The position numbers and the translations under genes are program-made. From Janthinobacterium sp. 344 (lineage in GTDB: Bacteria; Pseudomonadota; Gammaproteobacteria; Burkholderiales; Burkholderiaceae_D): a stretch of DNA of 64,000 nt. Shown in pieces: positions 16,715-25,586 of this stretch (within the stretch, counting starts at the first letter, position 1; each line of letters opens with the position of its first letter). Location of the stretch: NCBI RefSeq assembly GCF_900112025.1, contig NZ_FOKL01000002.1, forward strand, positions 334,339-398,338, written 5' to 3'. The notes beneath the pieces are model-generated. The model had not been told where the DNA came from and did no database searches. It saw nothing but the letters and a program-made list of their open reading frames with translations.

Positions 16715-17464
16715 ATGGACCCATATCACTTCCTGGTAGGCGAATTCAAGAAAGATACCGCCTTTGATCCCGCTGCCGCCAGCGCCCAGCTGTTCGCCTG
16801 GTTCGCGCAGATCGGCGAACCCGTCGAGCGCTACGGCAACCGGCGCGGCAAGATCGTCAAGTTCTCACAGCGAAATTACGAGAAGATGCTGTTCGCGCCA
16901 GAGACCGACGGCATCTGTCTGCTTTCGCCGCGTATCGTGCCGCCCGACGAAGCTGACGAGGCCGTCAACTGCGACGCGCAAGCCATCTATGCGTCGCGCT
17001 CGCCGCTCATGCTGTCCATACACGCCGGCAAGCTTGCGCTGGCGCCGTTGTTCGACGGAGCACGGGCCATACCCGGCCTGTTCGAGCATTGCGAGTATCT
17101 GTACTGCTACGCTGAAACGCAGGGCTATGGCACCGGCTACGCACTCGGCTACCGGCAGCTCGATGAGGCCCATCCGATGACCTTTGGCATTCCTTGCCCC
17201 GCAAATAACTGGGCCGCCATCCAGCGGCGCGGCCAGGAAGACGCGCACCTGCGCGATGTGTATGCCATCAATGGTTTCACGCAAGCCAAACTGGACGCGC
17301 TGCCGCCCGCGCGCCGGCAAGCGCTACGCGACGCGATGCTGGCAGATGGCCGCTGCGAAGCGCATGGCGCCTGGACCTTCTGGTACCTGCCCCCCGAGGA
17401 ACTGGAAGCGGCCCGCGCCGCGCTGAACGCGCACGCCATGCTGGGCGCGTACATCAACAATTGA
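16715..17464 (+). CDS. Hypothetical protein, 249 residues, first of a two-gene unit
   Basis: Soluble protein beginning MDPYHFLVGEFKKDTAFDPAAASAQLFAWF. Notable segments are RYGNRRGKIVKFSQRNYEKMLF, the central LFEHCEYLYCYAETQGYGTGYALGYRQLDE and the C-terminal AWTFWYLPPEELEAARAAL. It has no signal peptide and no recognised domain. The next gene starts 3 bases after its stop, indicating co-translation. The pair resembles, in arrangement only, an orphan effector/immunity module. Confidence 0.65.
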   Translation: MDPYHFLVGEFKKDTAFDPAAASAQLFAWFAQIGEPVERYGNRRGKIVKFSQRNYEKMLFAPETDGICLLSPRIVPPDEADEAVNCDAQAIYASRSPLMLSIHAGKLALAPLFDGARAIPGLFEHCEYLYCYAETQGYGTGYALGYRQLDEAHPMTFGIPCPANNWAAIQRRGQEDAHLRDVYAINGFTQAKLDALPPARRQALRDAMLADGRCEAHGAWTFWYLPPEELEAARAALNAHAMLGAYINN

Positions 17465-17467
17465 CCC

Positions 17468-17710
17468 ATGCGCCCCCACCTTTCCCTGCATTGCTACTTG
17501 CAAGACACGCCGTCCGAGCAAGCGCTGCCCTGCTCCGACGTGACCATCCACGCCGACCCGGCCACCCTGCGCGCCATCGCCCATTTTCTGCTGGCCAGCG
17601 CCGATACGTTTGATCAGGCGCAGGAGCGCGCCGGCATGCACGCGCATCTGCAGGATGCATGGCCGGACTGGCAGGACGACTTCCCCGACCTGGTCGTGGT
17701 GGCCGCCTAG
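17468..17710 (+). CDS. Small acidic protein, 80 residues, possibly Imm32-like
   Basis: Begins MRPHLSLHCYLQ, then VTIHADPATLRAIAHFLLASADTFDQA, a helix pattern reminiscent of small immunity proteins in which a PxxLRxIAxFL segment precedes a His-rich stretch (here MHAHLQDAWPDW). It ends DDFPDLVVVAA. The family link is a resemblance seen by eye and is weak. It is tightly coupled to the 249-residue gene upstream (3-base spacing). Confidence 0.55.
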   Translation: MRPHLSLHCYLQDTPSEQALPCSDVTIHADPATLRAIAHFLLASADTFDQAQERAGMHAHLQDAWPDWQDDFPDLVVVAA

Positions 17711-17774
17711 ATTGGCGCCCCGGCCGCCCCACGTCGGGTAACATACGCCACCTTCGCCTCACAGAGAACACCAG

Positions 17775-18719
17775 ATGCCCCATTCCCGATACGCCCTGCC
17801 GTGGCTGCGCGCGGCCCTGCTGGCCATGCCGCTGGCCACCCTGTCCGCCTGCGCCAGCCCGCCCGCGCACGAAGCGCTGTTCCTCGCCACCACCCTGACG
17901 GCACCGCATTCCTTCACCAAGGGTATCGAAGGCCCGGCCGTGGATGCGGATGGCAATATTTATGCCGTCAACTTCGCGCGCCAGCAAACCATCGGCAAGG
18001 TGCGTCCGGACGGCAGCGGCGAAGTGTGGCTGACCTTGCCCGGCACCAGCATCGCCAACGGCATCCGCTTCGGCAGCCGTGGCCAGATGTATCTGGCCGA
18101 CTACATGGAACACACGATCTACCTGGTCGATCCGGCCACCCGCGCATTGACCATCCACGCGCGCGAACCGCGCATGACGCAGCCCAACGATATCGCCATC
18201 ACGCGGGACGACGTGCTGTATGCGAGCGATCCGAACTGGAAGGAAAACACGGGCCGCGTGTGGCGCATCGCCCAGGACGGCACAGTGACCCTGGCGCTCG
18301 ACACCATGGGCACGGCCAACGGCATCGAAGTGAGTCCCGACGGCAAGACCCTGTACGTGAATGAAAGCGTGCAGCGCAATATCTGGGCCTACGACATCGA
18401 AGCGGACGGTAGCTTGACGGGCAAGCGCCTGCTGATCAAGTTCGACGATTTCGGCATGGACGGCATGCGCGTGGACGTCGACGGCAACCTGTACGTGACG
18501 CGCTATGGCAAGGCCAGCGTCGTCAAGCTGTCGCCGCAGGGACGCATCCTGCGCGAGATCAGCGTGCCAGGCGCCAAGCCCAGCAACATCACCTTCGGCG
18601 GCCCCGATGGCCGCACGGCCTACGTGACGGAAGTGGTGCAGGGACGCTTGCTGCAATTTCGCGTCGACCGGCCGGGCCTGGAATGGCAGCGGGCGCAGGA
18701 ACGCCGCAAGCCGGAATAG
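17775..18719 (+). CDS. SMP-30/gluconolactonase-like lipoprotein
   Basis: 314 residues. The signal sequence ends in the lipobox LSAC, with Cys at residue 27, so it is probably lipid-anchored. The mature part is a six-bladed propeller of the SMP-30/strictosidine-synthase type: GPAVDADGNIYAVNF, FGSRGQMYLADYMEHTIYLVD, QPNDIAITRDDVLYASDP, ANGIEVSPDGKTLYVNES, GMRVDVDGNLYVTRYG. The asparagine and aspartate in the PND and ANG loops are typical metal ligands of this superfamily. A lactone or ester hydrolase role is likely but the substrate is unknown. It lies 64 bases after the preceding small gene and converges on the PRISE-like reductase. Confidence 0.8.
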   Translation: MPHSRYALPWLRAALLAMPLATLSACASPPAHEALFLATTLTAPHSFTKGIEGPAVDADGNIYAVNFARQQTIGKVRPDGSGEVWLTLPGTSIANGIRFGSRGQMYLADYMEHTIYLVDPATRALTIHAREPRMTQPNDIAITRDDVLYASDPNWKENTGRVWRIAQDGTVTLALDTMGTANGIEVSPDGKTLYVNESVQRNIWAYDIEADGSLTGKRLLIKFDDFGMDGMRVDVDGNLYVTRYGKASVVKLSPQGRILREISVPGAKPSNITFGGPDGRTAYVTEVVQGRLLQFRVDRPGLEWQRAQERRKPE

Positions 18720-18766
18720 AGCTGGCGTCGGATTACGACCTATACGCAAGCGCAATGGCCGGGCAG

Positions 18767-18796
18767 GTCGGATGAGCGCGCAGCGCGTCATCCGAC
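18767..18796. repeat. REP-like hairpin between convergent genes
   Basis: Arms GTCGGATGA / TCATCCGAC with GCGCG-CA-GCGCG between. It lies in the 99-base gap between two convergent stop codons and may end transcription from both sides. A related hairpin is at 44124-44159. Confidence 0.7.
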
Positions 18797-18818
18797 AGCG
18801 TGGCTGGCCGCGACAGGG

Positions 18819-19886
18819 TCAGCGGGGAATCACGCGCTCCGCCTTCAGCTTCTCGAACAGCTTGAAGAAAGCATCGGGCGTATCCTGGTAATCGAGGAAA
18901 CCGGCCTTGCGGCTCTTGCCCATGTCCGTCATGACTTCCATCGGCCGTCCCAGGTCGGCGTCCGTATGCCACCATGAGGCGAGGTGGCCGATGTCGGGTT
19001 CCACCAGCTGATGCTGTTCGGCGATAGCGCGCCATTGCGCCGGCGCGTCCTGCATGCGCTCCGCCAGGGGCGCCATCGTCTCCGGCATGTCCACCGCCAC
19101 GACGCCGAAATATGCGGCCAGGCGCGGCCACAGCCACTTCCAGCGGAAGACGTCGCCGTTGACGATATTAAAATCCTCGTTGCGCGCGCAAGGGCTGTCC
19201 GCCGCCCATGCCAGGTGGCGCGCGATCTGGCCCGCGTCCGTCACGTCGGACAAGCCATGCCACTGCGCTGACGAACCGGGGAAGACGAAAGGCTGGCCGC
19301 TGGCCTTGCACAGGTTGGCGTACACGGCCAGGGTCAGTCCCATGTTCATGGCGTTGCCCAGCGCGTAGCCGATGATGGTGTGCGGGCGGTGCACGCTCCA
19401 CGTAAAGCCATATTGCGCGGCGGCCGCGAACAGGCGGTCTTCCTGTTCGTAGTAAAAATTCTCCACCTCCTGGCGGCCCTGCTCTTCGCGGAACGGCGTC
19501 ACGGGCACCGCCCCCTTGCCGTACGCGTCGAACGGTCCCAGGTAGTGCTTGAGGCCAGTCACCAGCGCCGCGTGGCGCACGTGGCCCTGTGGTCCCAGCG
19601 CGGCCAGCACGTTGGCCACCATGGCGCCGTTGACGCGGATGTTTTCCTGCTCGCTGGCCTGGCGCGCCCACGCCGTGAAGAAGACGTGGCTGGCGTCCAG
19701 GTCCGCCAGCGCGGCGGTGACAGCCGCGCCATCCGTCGCATCGAGCTGCAATGCGGTACAGCCGGCCGGCACGGGCGTGCGGCCGCGCGAGACGCCCGTG
19801 ACCCGCCAGCCTTGCGCCAGCAGATGGCTGGCCAGGTTGCTGCCGATGACGCCGCTGGCGCCGATGATGAGGGCGTGGTTTTGCAT
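18819..19886 (-). CDS. PRISE-like (progesterone 5-beta-reductase type) SDR
   Basis: Atypical extended short-chain dehydrogenase of 355 residues. The NAD(P) motif IIGASGVIGSNLA is near the N terminus. TGLKHYLGPF carries the catalytic lysine, and ENFYYEQED replaces the classical YxxxK, both marks of the PRISE group that reduces enone C=C bonds. I start at the ATG at 19886, because the longer TTG start would lie in the ribosome site (GGAGG). The gene is divergent from a LysR regulator 96 bases away, which probably controls it. The physiological substrate is unknown, possibly a reactive enone or quinone. Confidence 0.82.
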   Translation of the reverse strand: MQNHALIIGASGVIGSNLASHLLAQGWRVTGVSRGRTPVPAGCTALQLDATDGAAVTAALADLDASHVFFTAWARQASEQENIRVNGAMVANVLAALGPQGHVRHAALVTGLKHYLGPFDAYGKGAVPVTPFREEQGRQEVENFYYEQEDRLFAAAAQYGFTWSVHRPHTIIGYALGNAMNMGLTLAVYANLCKASGQPFVFPGSSAQWHGLSDVTDAGQIARHLAWAADSPCARNEDFNIVNGDVFRWKWLWPRLAAYFGVVAVDMPETMAPLAERMQDAPAQWRAIAEQHQLVEPDIGHLASWWHTDADLGRPMEVMTDMGKSRKAGFLDYQDTPDAFFKLFEKLKAERVIPR

Positions 19887-19982
19887 GAAGGGGGCCTCCA
19901 AAAGAAAAACCCATCATATCCGCGACGAGAATTCTTATCCACGATAGTATTTCACCTTATTCGTGAAAAAAATTCTTCAATC

Positions 19983-20894
19983 ATGTTTTCATCGGAACAT
20001 CTCAAAGGCATCACGCCGTTTCTCGCCACGGCGGACGCGGGCAGTTTTACCAGGGCGGCCGAGCGATTGCACCTGAGCAGTTCGGCCGTCAGCAAGAGCG
20101 TGGCGCGGCTGGAGGAGCGGCTGGGCGTGCTGCTGTTCGAGCGCAGCACGCGCCGCCTGAAGCTGAGCGAGGCGGGCCGCGCCTACTACGCCACCTGCAA
20201 GCGCGTGCTGCAGGAACTGGCGGACGCGGAAGACGTGCTGGCCGAACACGCGACGGAACTGGCGGGCAAGGTGCGCATCGGCGTGCCCGCCTCGTATGGC
20301 CGGCTGCGCGTGATGCCGGCGCTGCTGGAGCTGTGCGCGCAGTATCCGAAGTTGCAGCCGTCGATCGCCTTCAGCGACCGCTTCGTCGACCTGTTCGAGG
20401 AGCGCATCGATATCGCCGTGCGCATCGGCGCGCCATCGCACTGGCCTGCCGCGCTGGGCCAGATGCAGCTGGGCGCGGAACGCCTGATCCTGTGCGCGGC
20501 GCCCGCCTACCTGGCGCGGCGCGGCACGCCCGCCTCCATCGCGGAACTGGAGCGGCACGACTGCATCGCCTACGGCCGCGGCGACGGCTCGCCCATGCCG
20601 TGGGTCTTTCCCGGCGATGAACATGGCGGCCAGCTGGAATACCGCGTGGCCGCGCCGCGCATGACGGTGGGCGACGCCGAGGCGCGCACGGCCGCCGTGC
20701 TGGCGGGCCTGGGCGTGGCGCAGCTGGCTACCTGGCTGGTGGAAGAATACCTGGCATCAGGCGCCATCGTGGCCGTGCTGCCGCAGCTGGCCACGCCAGG
20801 CTTGCCGCTGTACCTGGCATGGCCGCTGGCGCGCCAGCTGACGCCGAAGACGGGCACCCTGCTGCAGGAATTGCGCCAGCGCCTGACGATCTGA
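19983..20894 (+). CDS. LysR-family transcriptional regulator
   Basis: 303 residues: winged helix at 1-60 with FTRAAERLHLSSSAVSKSVARLEERLG, then a type 2 periplasmic-binding effector domain (KVRIGVPASYGRLRVMPALLE). The ATG at 19983 begins the standard LTTR N terminus. An upstream open frame is a shadow of the opposite gene. It is divergent from the PRISE-like reductase, the usual LysR/target layout, and convergent with the ABC cluster end after 19 bases. Confidence 0.9.
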   Translation: MFSSEHLKGITPFLATADAGSFTRAAERLHLSSSAVSKSVARLEERLGVLLFERSTRRLKLSEAGRAYYATCKRVLQELADAEDVLAEHATELAGKVRIGVPASYGRLRVMPALLELCAQYPKLQPSIAFSDRFVDLFEERIDIAVRIGAPSHWPAALGQMQLGAERLILCAAPAYLARRGTPASIAELERHDCIAYGRGDGSPMPWVFPGDEHGGQLEYRVAAPRMTVGDAEARTAAVLAGLGVAQLATWLVEEYLASGAIVAVLPQLATPGLPLYLAWPLARQLTPKTGTLLQELRQRLTI

Positions 20895-20913
20895 GGATGT
20901 GAAAACCTGAAAA

Positions 20914-21876
20914 TCAATACAGCACGTTCTTCGCTTCCGGCAGGTCGACATTCGCCTTGGTGACGATGACCACGCCCGTGTTGACGAACGGCGCCACCTT
21001 CTTGCCTTCGATCAGGCTGACCACCGTTTTCACGCCCAGCGCGCCCATCGAATACGAACCCTGCACGGCGGTCGCGTACAGGATGCCGTCCTTGACGAAG
21101 TTCTTCAGGTCCTCGTTGCCGTCAAAACCCACGGCGATCACCTTACCCGCCTTGCCGGCCTGCGCGATGGCGCGGCCCATGCCCACCGCCGTCGGCTCGT
21201 TGGCGCCGAAAATGCCCTTCAGGTCAGGGTTCGATGCCAGCACGTCGGTGGTCTGGTTCAGCGCCGTGGCCATCTGCGACTGCGAGTAATACGTGCCGAC
21301 GATCTGCAGCTGCGAGTTCTTTTCGATGTAGCGCTTGAAGCCGCCCACCCTGCCCGTTTCGGAACCGGCGCCGGCCACGTACGACATCACGGCGATCTTG
21401 CCCGTTTTGCCCACTTGCGAGATCAGCGCCTTGGCGCTTTGCTCGCCCGCCGCCTCATTATCGGTCGACAGGAAGGACTGGTAATAACGCTTGCCGCTGT
21501 CGGCCACCAGCGAATCGATCAGCACCACGGGGATCTTCGCTTCCCACGCCTTTTTCAGGGCCGGCACCAGCGCGTCCGGGTCCGAGGCGGCCAGCACGAT
21601 GCCCGCCACCTTGCGCGTGACGGCGTTTTCCACCATGCTGACCTGGTCGGCGATGGCCGATTCCGACGCCGGTCCCTGGAACGTCATGGTATAGCCCTTG
21701 GCATCGGCGGCGCTGGCCGACGCGCCCTTCTTCACGTTCTGCCAGTAGTTCGAGTTGGTGGTCTTGACGATCACCGCGATCTCTCCCGGCGCGGCCACGG
21801 CGGCGCTGCTGCCCAGGGCAAATGCCGCGGTCAACAGGCCGAGCAGGATGGTGTTGAAGGCTTGGATGGTTTTCAT
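20914..21876 (-). CDS. Sugar ABC transporter, periplasmic binding protein (RbsB type)
   Basis: 320 residues with a signal peptide (MKTIQAFNTILL...AVAA-PGEIA). The mature part is a type 1 periplasmic-binding fold: AVIVKTTNSNYWQNVKKGA, GIVLAASDPDALVPALKKAWEAKIPVVLID, GIFGANEPTAVGMGRAI, VGFDGNED. The ATG at 21876 has GAGGA 5 bases upstream. An in-frame ATG 12 bases earlier lies in that site. As the last gene of the ATPase-permease-binding protein set and of the L-fucose-like cluster, it probably binds the aldohexose fed to the downstream enzymes. The sugar is inferred only. Confidence 0.92.
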   Translation of the reverse strand: MKTIQAFNTILLGLLTAAFALGSSAAVAAPGEIAVIVKTTNSNYWQNVKKGASASAADAKGYTMTFQGPASESAIADQVSMVENAVTRKVAGIVLAASDPDALVPALKKAWEAKIPVVLIDSLVADSGKRYYQSFLSTDNEAAGEQSAKALISQVGKTGKIAVMSYVAGAGSETGRVGGFKRYIEKNSQLQIVGTYYSQSQMATALNQTTDVLASNPDLKGIFGANEPTAVGMGRAIAQAGKAGKVIAVGFDGNEDLKNFVKDGILYATAVQGSYSMGALGVKTVVSLIEGKKVAPFVNTGVVIVTKANVDLPEAKNVLY

Positions 21877-21930
21877 TGTCGTCCTCATTTAATTTTAGAT
21901 TTATGGGTGTGACTGCGTTGCTGCACTGCC

Positions 21931-22905
21931 TCAGGCGCGGTTGCGCTTCTGATCGATCCAGACGGTCAGCAGGATGACCAGTCCGATAATGATTTGCTGG
22001 ATAAAGCTCGACACGCCGTTCATGTTCAGGCCATTGCGCAGGATGCCGATGACGAAGGAGCCGATGACGGTGCCGGAAATGGTGCCGATGCCGCCGATCA
22101 GCGAGGCGCCGCCGATCACGGCGCTGGCGATCGCATCGAGTTCATACATCACGCCTTCGTTCGGCTGCGCCGTCACCAGGCGCGACATCAGCACGCAGCC
22201 GGTCAGGCCGGACAAGGCGCCCGACAGGGTGTACACCAGCAGGGTGACGCGGCCCACCTTCACGCCGGACAGGCGGGCCGCCTCGGCGTTCGAGCCGACG
22301 GCGTAGATATGCCGGCCAAAGGTGGTGCGGCTGAGCATGATGGACACGGCCACGGCGATCACCACCATCAGCACCACCGGGTACGGAATGCCGGGAAAGA
22401 CGACCTCGGGAAACGTGCCGCCCGTGTCGCGCTCGATGCGCCACAACACGCCATTACCCAGTTCGCCGAACGATTCGCCCAGGCCCGAGATGGCGCGCGC
22501 GCCCGTCACCTGCAAGGCCAGGCCGCGCGCGATCAGCATCATGCCCAGGGTGGCGATGAAGGGCGGCAGCTTCAATTGCGTGATGCAAAAGCCGTTCACG
22601 GCGCCGCACATGGCGCCCACCACGATGCCGCCCAACATGGCGACGGGCACGGGCACGCCGCTTTTCACCAGCAGCGCGGCGGCCACGCCGGCCAGCGCCA
22701 GCACGGAGCCGGAACTGAGGTCGATGCCGCCCGTGATGATGACGCAAGTGGCGGCGATGCCCAGGTAGGCGATCGACGTCACCTGCAGGGCCACGCTCAT
22801 GCCGTTGCTGACGGAGAAAAAGGCGTCGCTGGTCAGCGAGAACACCAGCAGCAGCAGGGACAGGCTGCCCAGCGCGGCGAATTTTTGGATCAGTTCTTTG
22901 TTCAT
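21931..22905 (-). CDS. Sugar ABC transporter permease (RbsC type)
   Basis: 324 residues with about ten hydrophobic segments and the BPD_transp_2 signatures GGIDLSSGSVLALAG and IATLGMMLIARG. TIGSFVIGILRNGLNMNGVSSFIQQIIIGLVIL closes the core. It forms the inner membrane channel with the ATPase 5 bases upstream and the binding protein 54 bases downstream. Confidence 0.93.
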   Translation of the reverse strand: MNKELIQKFAALGSLSLLLLVFSLTSDAFFSVSNGMSVALQVTSIAYLGIAATCVIITGGIDLSSGSVLALAGVAAALLVKSGVPVPVAMLGGIVVGAMCGAVNGFCITQLKLPPFIATLGMMLIARGLALQVTGARAISGLGESFGELGNGVLWRIERDTGGTFPEVVFPGIPYPVVLMVVIAVAVSIMLSRTTFGRHIYAVGSNAEAARLSGVKVGRVTLLVYTLSGALSGLTGCVLMSRLVTAQPNEGVMYELDAIASAVIGGASLIGGIGTISGTVIGSFVIGILRNGLNMNGVSSFIQQIIIGLVILLTVWIDQKRNRA

Positions 22906-22910
22906 TATTC

Positions 22911-24455
22911 TCAGCTTTCTGTTTGTGGGACTGCCGCCTGGCCCAGCGTGGGACTGGCTATGCGCCCCGAGGCGAGATGCATGATTTCTTCCTGCGACGA
23001 TTCACGCGTGTTGACAATGCCGCTGATGCGCCCTTCGTGGAACACGGCCACCCTGTCCGTCATGCCCATGATCTCGGGCAGTTCGGAGGTGATCAGCACC
23101 ACGCCGATGCCTTCCGAGGCGAGCTTGTCGAGCAGCTGGTAGATGGCGAACTTGGCGCCCACGTCGATGCCGCGCGTCGGTTCGTCGAAGAAGATGATTT
23201 TCGATTCGCGGTACAGCCATTTGCTGATGACGATCTTTTGCTGGTTGCCGCCCGACAGATTGCGCGCGATCTGCCGGGAGTTCGGCGTCTTGATGCCCAG
23301 CGCCGCGATGTACTGCCTGGCCACCGCTTCCTCTTTGGCGAAATCGATGAAGCCGAAGCGGTTGGCCAGCGCCGAGACATTCGTCAGGGTCAGGTTCGCC
23401 GCCACCGACATGCGCACCGCCAGGCCATGGCTCTTGCGGTCTTCCGACAGATAGGCGATGCCGTGGCCGATGGCGTCGATCGGGCTGCCGATGCTGATGG
23501 CCGCATCGCCCAGGTGGATCGCGCCGCCGGTGAGCGGATCGGCGCCAAAGATGGCGCGCGCCACCTCCGTGCGCCCGGCGCCCATCAGGCCGGAAAAGCC
23601 GAGGATCTCGCCGCGCCGCAGGTCAAAGCTCAGCGGCCCGAAGACATCCTTGCGGTGCAGGTCCGTCACGCGCAGCAGCACATCGCCGGTCGGCTGCGAT
23701 ACGCGCTCGGGAAATTTCTCGTCGAGCGTGCGGCCCACCATGTTGGCCACGATGGCGTCGAGCGTGGTGGCGGAAAAATCGTCGGTGCAGACGAATTTCC
23801 CGTCGCGCAGCACCGTCACCCTGTCGATGATGTGCTGCATTTCCTCGAGCCGGTGCGAGATGTAGACCACGCTCACGCCGTTGCGTTTCAATTCATTGAT
23901 GATGTCGAACAGCTGCCCCGTCTCGCTTTCCGTCAGCGAGGACGTGGGTTCATCCATGATCAGCACTTCCGTCTTGAGCGACAGCGCCTTGGCGATTTCC
24001 ACCATCTGCTGCTGCGCGCAGGACAGGTTTTTTACCAGCTGGCGCGGGTCGATGCGCAGCTTGAGGCGGTCCAGCAGGGCTTGCGCATCGGCGCGCATTT
24101 TCTTGCGGTCGATGAAGATGCCGCGCACGGGTTCGCGCGACAGGAAGATGTTTTCCGCCACGCTCAGGTGCGGAATCAGGTTCAGTTCCTGGTGAATGAT
24201 GGCGATGCCGGCCGCTTCCGCGTCCACGCTGCAGGAAAAACTGCACACCTTGCCCTTGTAGACCAGTTCCCCCTCGTCGGCCTGGTACACGCCGCTCATC
24301 ACCTTCATCAGGGTGGATTTGCCGGCGCCGTTCTCGCCGCACAGCGCGTGCGCCTCGCCCTTGCGCAGGCTGAAGCTGACGCTGTCCAGCGCCAGCACGC
24401 CGGGAAAGCGCTTGCTCACCTTGTTCAGCGCGAGTATCTCTTCGGATTGATGCAT
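22911..24455 (-). CDS. Sugar ABC transporter ATP-binding protein (RbsA type, two domains)
   Basis: 514 residues with two nucleotide-binding domains. NBD1 has Walker A CGENGAGKSTLMKV, signature NLSCAQQQMVEIAKAL and Walker B VLIMDEPTSSL. NBD2 has the family's altered Walker A GLMGAGRTEVARA, signature NLSGGNQQKIVISKWL and IIFFDEPTRGID. I take the ATG at 24455 (MHQSEEILALNKVSKRFPGV), which has GGAGGAG upstream. A longer frame adds 12 unconserved residues. First of the three transporter genes, 76 bases after the FAH-family hydrolase. Confidence 0.93.
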   Translation of the reverse strand: MHQSEEILALNKVSKRFPGVLALDSVSFSLRKGEAHALCGENGAGKSTLMKVMSGVYQADEGELVYKGKVCSFSCSVDAEAAGIAIIHQELNLIPHLSVAENIFLSREPVRGIFIDRKKMRADAQALLDRLKLRIDPRQLVKNLSCAQQQMVEIAKALSLKTEVLIMDEPTSSLTESETGQLFDIINELKRNGVSVVYISHRLEEMQHIIDRVTVLRDGKFVCTDDFSATTLDAIVANMVGRTLDEKFPERVSQPTGDVLLRVTDLHRKDVFGPLSFDLRRGEILGFSGLMGAGRTEVARAIFGADPLTGGAIHLGDAAISIGSPIDAIGHGIAYLSEDRKSHGLAVRMSVAANLTLTNVSALANRFGFIDFAKEEAVARQYIAALGIKTPNSRQIARNLSGGNQQKIVISKWLYRESKIIFFDEPTRGIDVGAKFAIYQLLDKLASEGIGVVLITSELPEIMGMTDRVAVFHEGRISGIVNTRESSQEEIMHLASGRIASPTLGQAAVPQTES

Positions 24456-24531
24456 CGTGTCTCCTCCACTGCGATAAGCCGGCGCGCCCATGTCTGGGCA
24501 TGTTGCGTGGCGCGCCGGTCAGGTGCCGCTG

Positions 24532-25398
24532 TCAGCCGTCGATCAATTGCGGATTCCAGGCATGCACCGTCTGCCGCTGTTCACCGAGGCCGTCGATCCC
24601 CAGGCGCATGGTGTCGCCCGGCTTCAGGTACACGGCCGACGGCTTCTGGCCCATGCCCACGCCGGGCGGCGTGCCCGTGCTGATGATGTCGCCCGGGTAC
24701 AGGGTCATGAAGCGGCTGATGTAGCTGACCAGGCTGGCCACGCCGAAGACCATGGTGCGCGTATTGCCATCCTGGACCCGCTTGCCGTTCACTTCCAGCC
24801 ACAGGCCCAGGTCTTGCGGGTCCGCCACCTCGTCGCTGGTGACGAGCCACGGGCCGACCGGGCCGAAGGTGTCGCAGCCCTTGCCCTTGTCCCACTGGCC
24901 GCCCCGCTCCAGCTGGTACTCGCGTTCGGACAGGTCGTTCACCACGCAGTAGCCGGCCACGTGCGACAGCGCGTCTTCTTCGCTGACATAGCGCGCGGTG
25001 CTGCCGATGACGACGCCCAGCTCCACTTCCCAGTCGCTCTTGCCCGATTCCTTTGGCAGCACCACGGCGTCGTTGGCGCCGATGACGGCGCTGCTGGCCT
25101 TCATGAACAGCACCGGTTCAAACGGCACCGCCATGCCCGATTCGGCCGCGTGGTCGGCGTAGTTCAAGCCCACGCAGATGAACTTGCCCAATCCCTTCCA
25201 GGGCGGCGCGATGCGCCCCGGATGGTCCACCACCGGCAGGCTGCCGACATCCAGGGCGGCCAGGCTCGCCAGGCCCTCCTTGCCAAGCGTGGCCGCGGTG
25301 ATATCGGCCAGCACGCCGGACAGGTCGCGCACGGCGCCATCCGCATCGATCAGTGCCGGTTTTTCCGCGCCCTTGGCGCCATAACGCATCAGTTTCAT
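24532..25398 (-). CDS. FAH-family hydrolase, probable 2,4-diketo-3-deoxy-L-fuconate hydrolase
   Basis: 288 residues of the fumarylacetoacetate hydrolase family. CVGLNYADHAAESG, the metal ligands in SDWEVELGVVIG and VNDLSERE, and the C-terminal GDIISTGTPPGVGMG are all present. In the non-phosphorylative L-fucose route an enzyme of this family splits 2,4-diketo-3-deoxy-L-fuconate to pyruvate and lactate, which fits its place beside a 2-keto-3-deoxy acid dehydrogenase. Annotation pipelines often call such genes ureidoglycolate lyase. Family certain, substrate inferred. It is separated from the SDR gene by 188 bases that hold a family A hairpin repeat. Confidence 0.85.
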   Translation of the reverse strand: MKLMRYGAKGAEKPALIDADGAVRDLSGVLADITAATLGKEGLASLAALDVGSLPVVDHPGRIAPPWKGLGKFICVGLNYADHAAESGMAVPFEPVLFMKASSAVIGANDAVVLPKESGKSDWEVELGVVIGSTARYVSEEDALSHVAGYCVVNDLSEREYQLERGGQWDKGKGCDTFGPVGPWLVTSDEVADPQDLGLWLEVNGKRVQDGNTRTMVFGVASLVSYISRFMTLYPGDIISTGTPPGVGMGQKPSAVYLKPGDTMRLGIDGLGEQRQTVHAWNPQLIDG

Positions 25399-25465
25399 GA
25401 TTAAACTTTCAAGTAAATATCAAACAACATAAAAAGTTCGCTAGCAATCAGGCCCGCGCCTTCAC

Positions 25466-25585
25466 GACACCCGGCAAAACCGTAGCGAGCGGAAGCGAGA
25501 TGTGGCCGAGAAGCGCAGCTGTACGAATGTACAGTGAGCATCGCAAGCCGCATATCGCGACGCGCAGTAGGTTTGGTCGGGTGTC
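25466..25585. repeat. Large hairpin repeat, family A, copy 1 (3' of the SDR gene)
   Basis: Outer arms GACACCCG / CGGGTGTC are perfect and extend imperfectly inward (GCAAAACC / GGTTTGGT). The core blocks in order are ACCGTAGCGAGCGGAAGC, GAGAAGCGCAGCTGT, TGAGCATCGCA and CGACGCGCAG. The apex is GTACGAATGTAC. The element ends one base before the stop codon of the SDR gene (25587). Close relatives are at 40409-40531 and 59370-59500. Confidence 0.85.
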
Positions 25586-25586
25586 C

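Noticed and set aside
17775-18719. SMP-30-like lipoprotein as the lactonase of the fucose pathway
   Set aside because: It carries a lipobox, lies outside the cluster on the other strand, and a COG3618 lactonase is present within the cluster.
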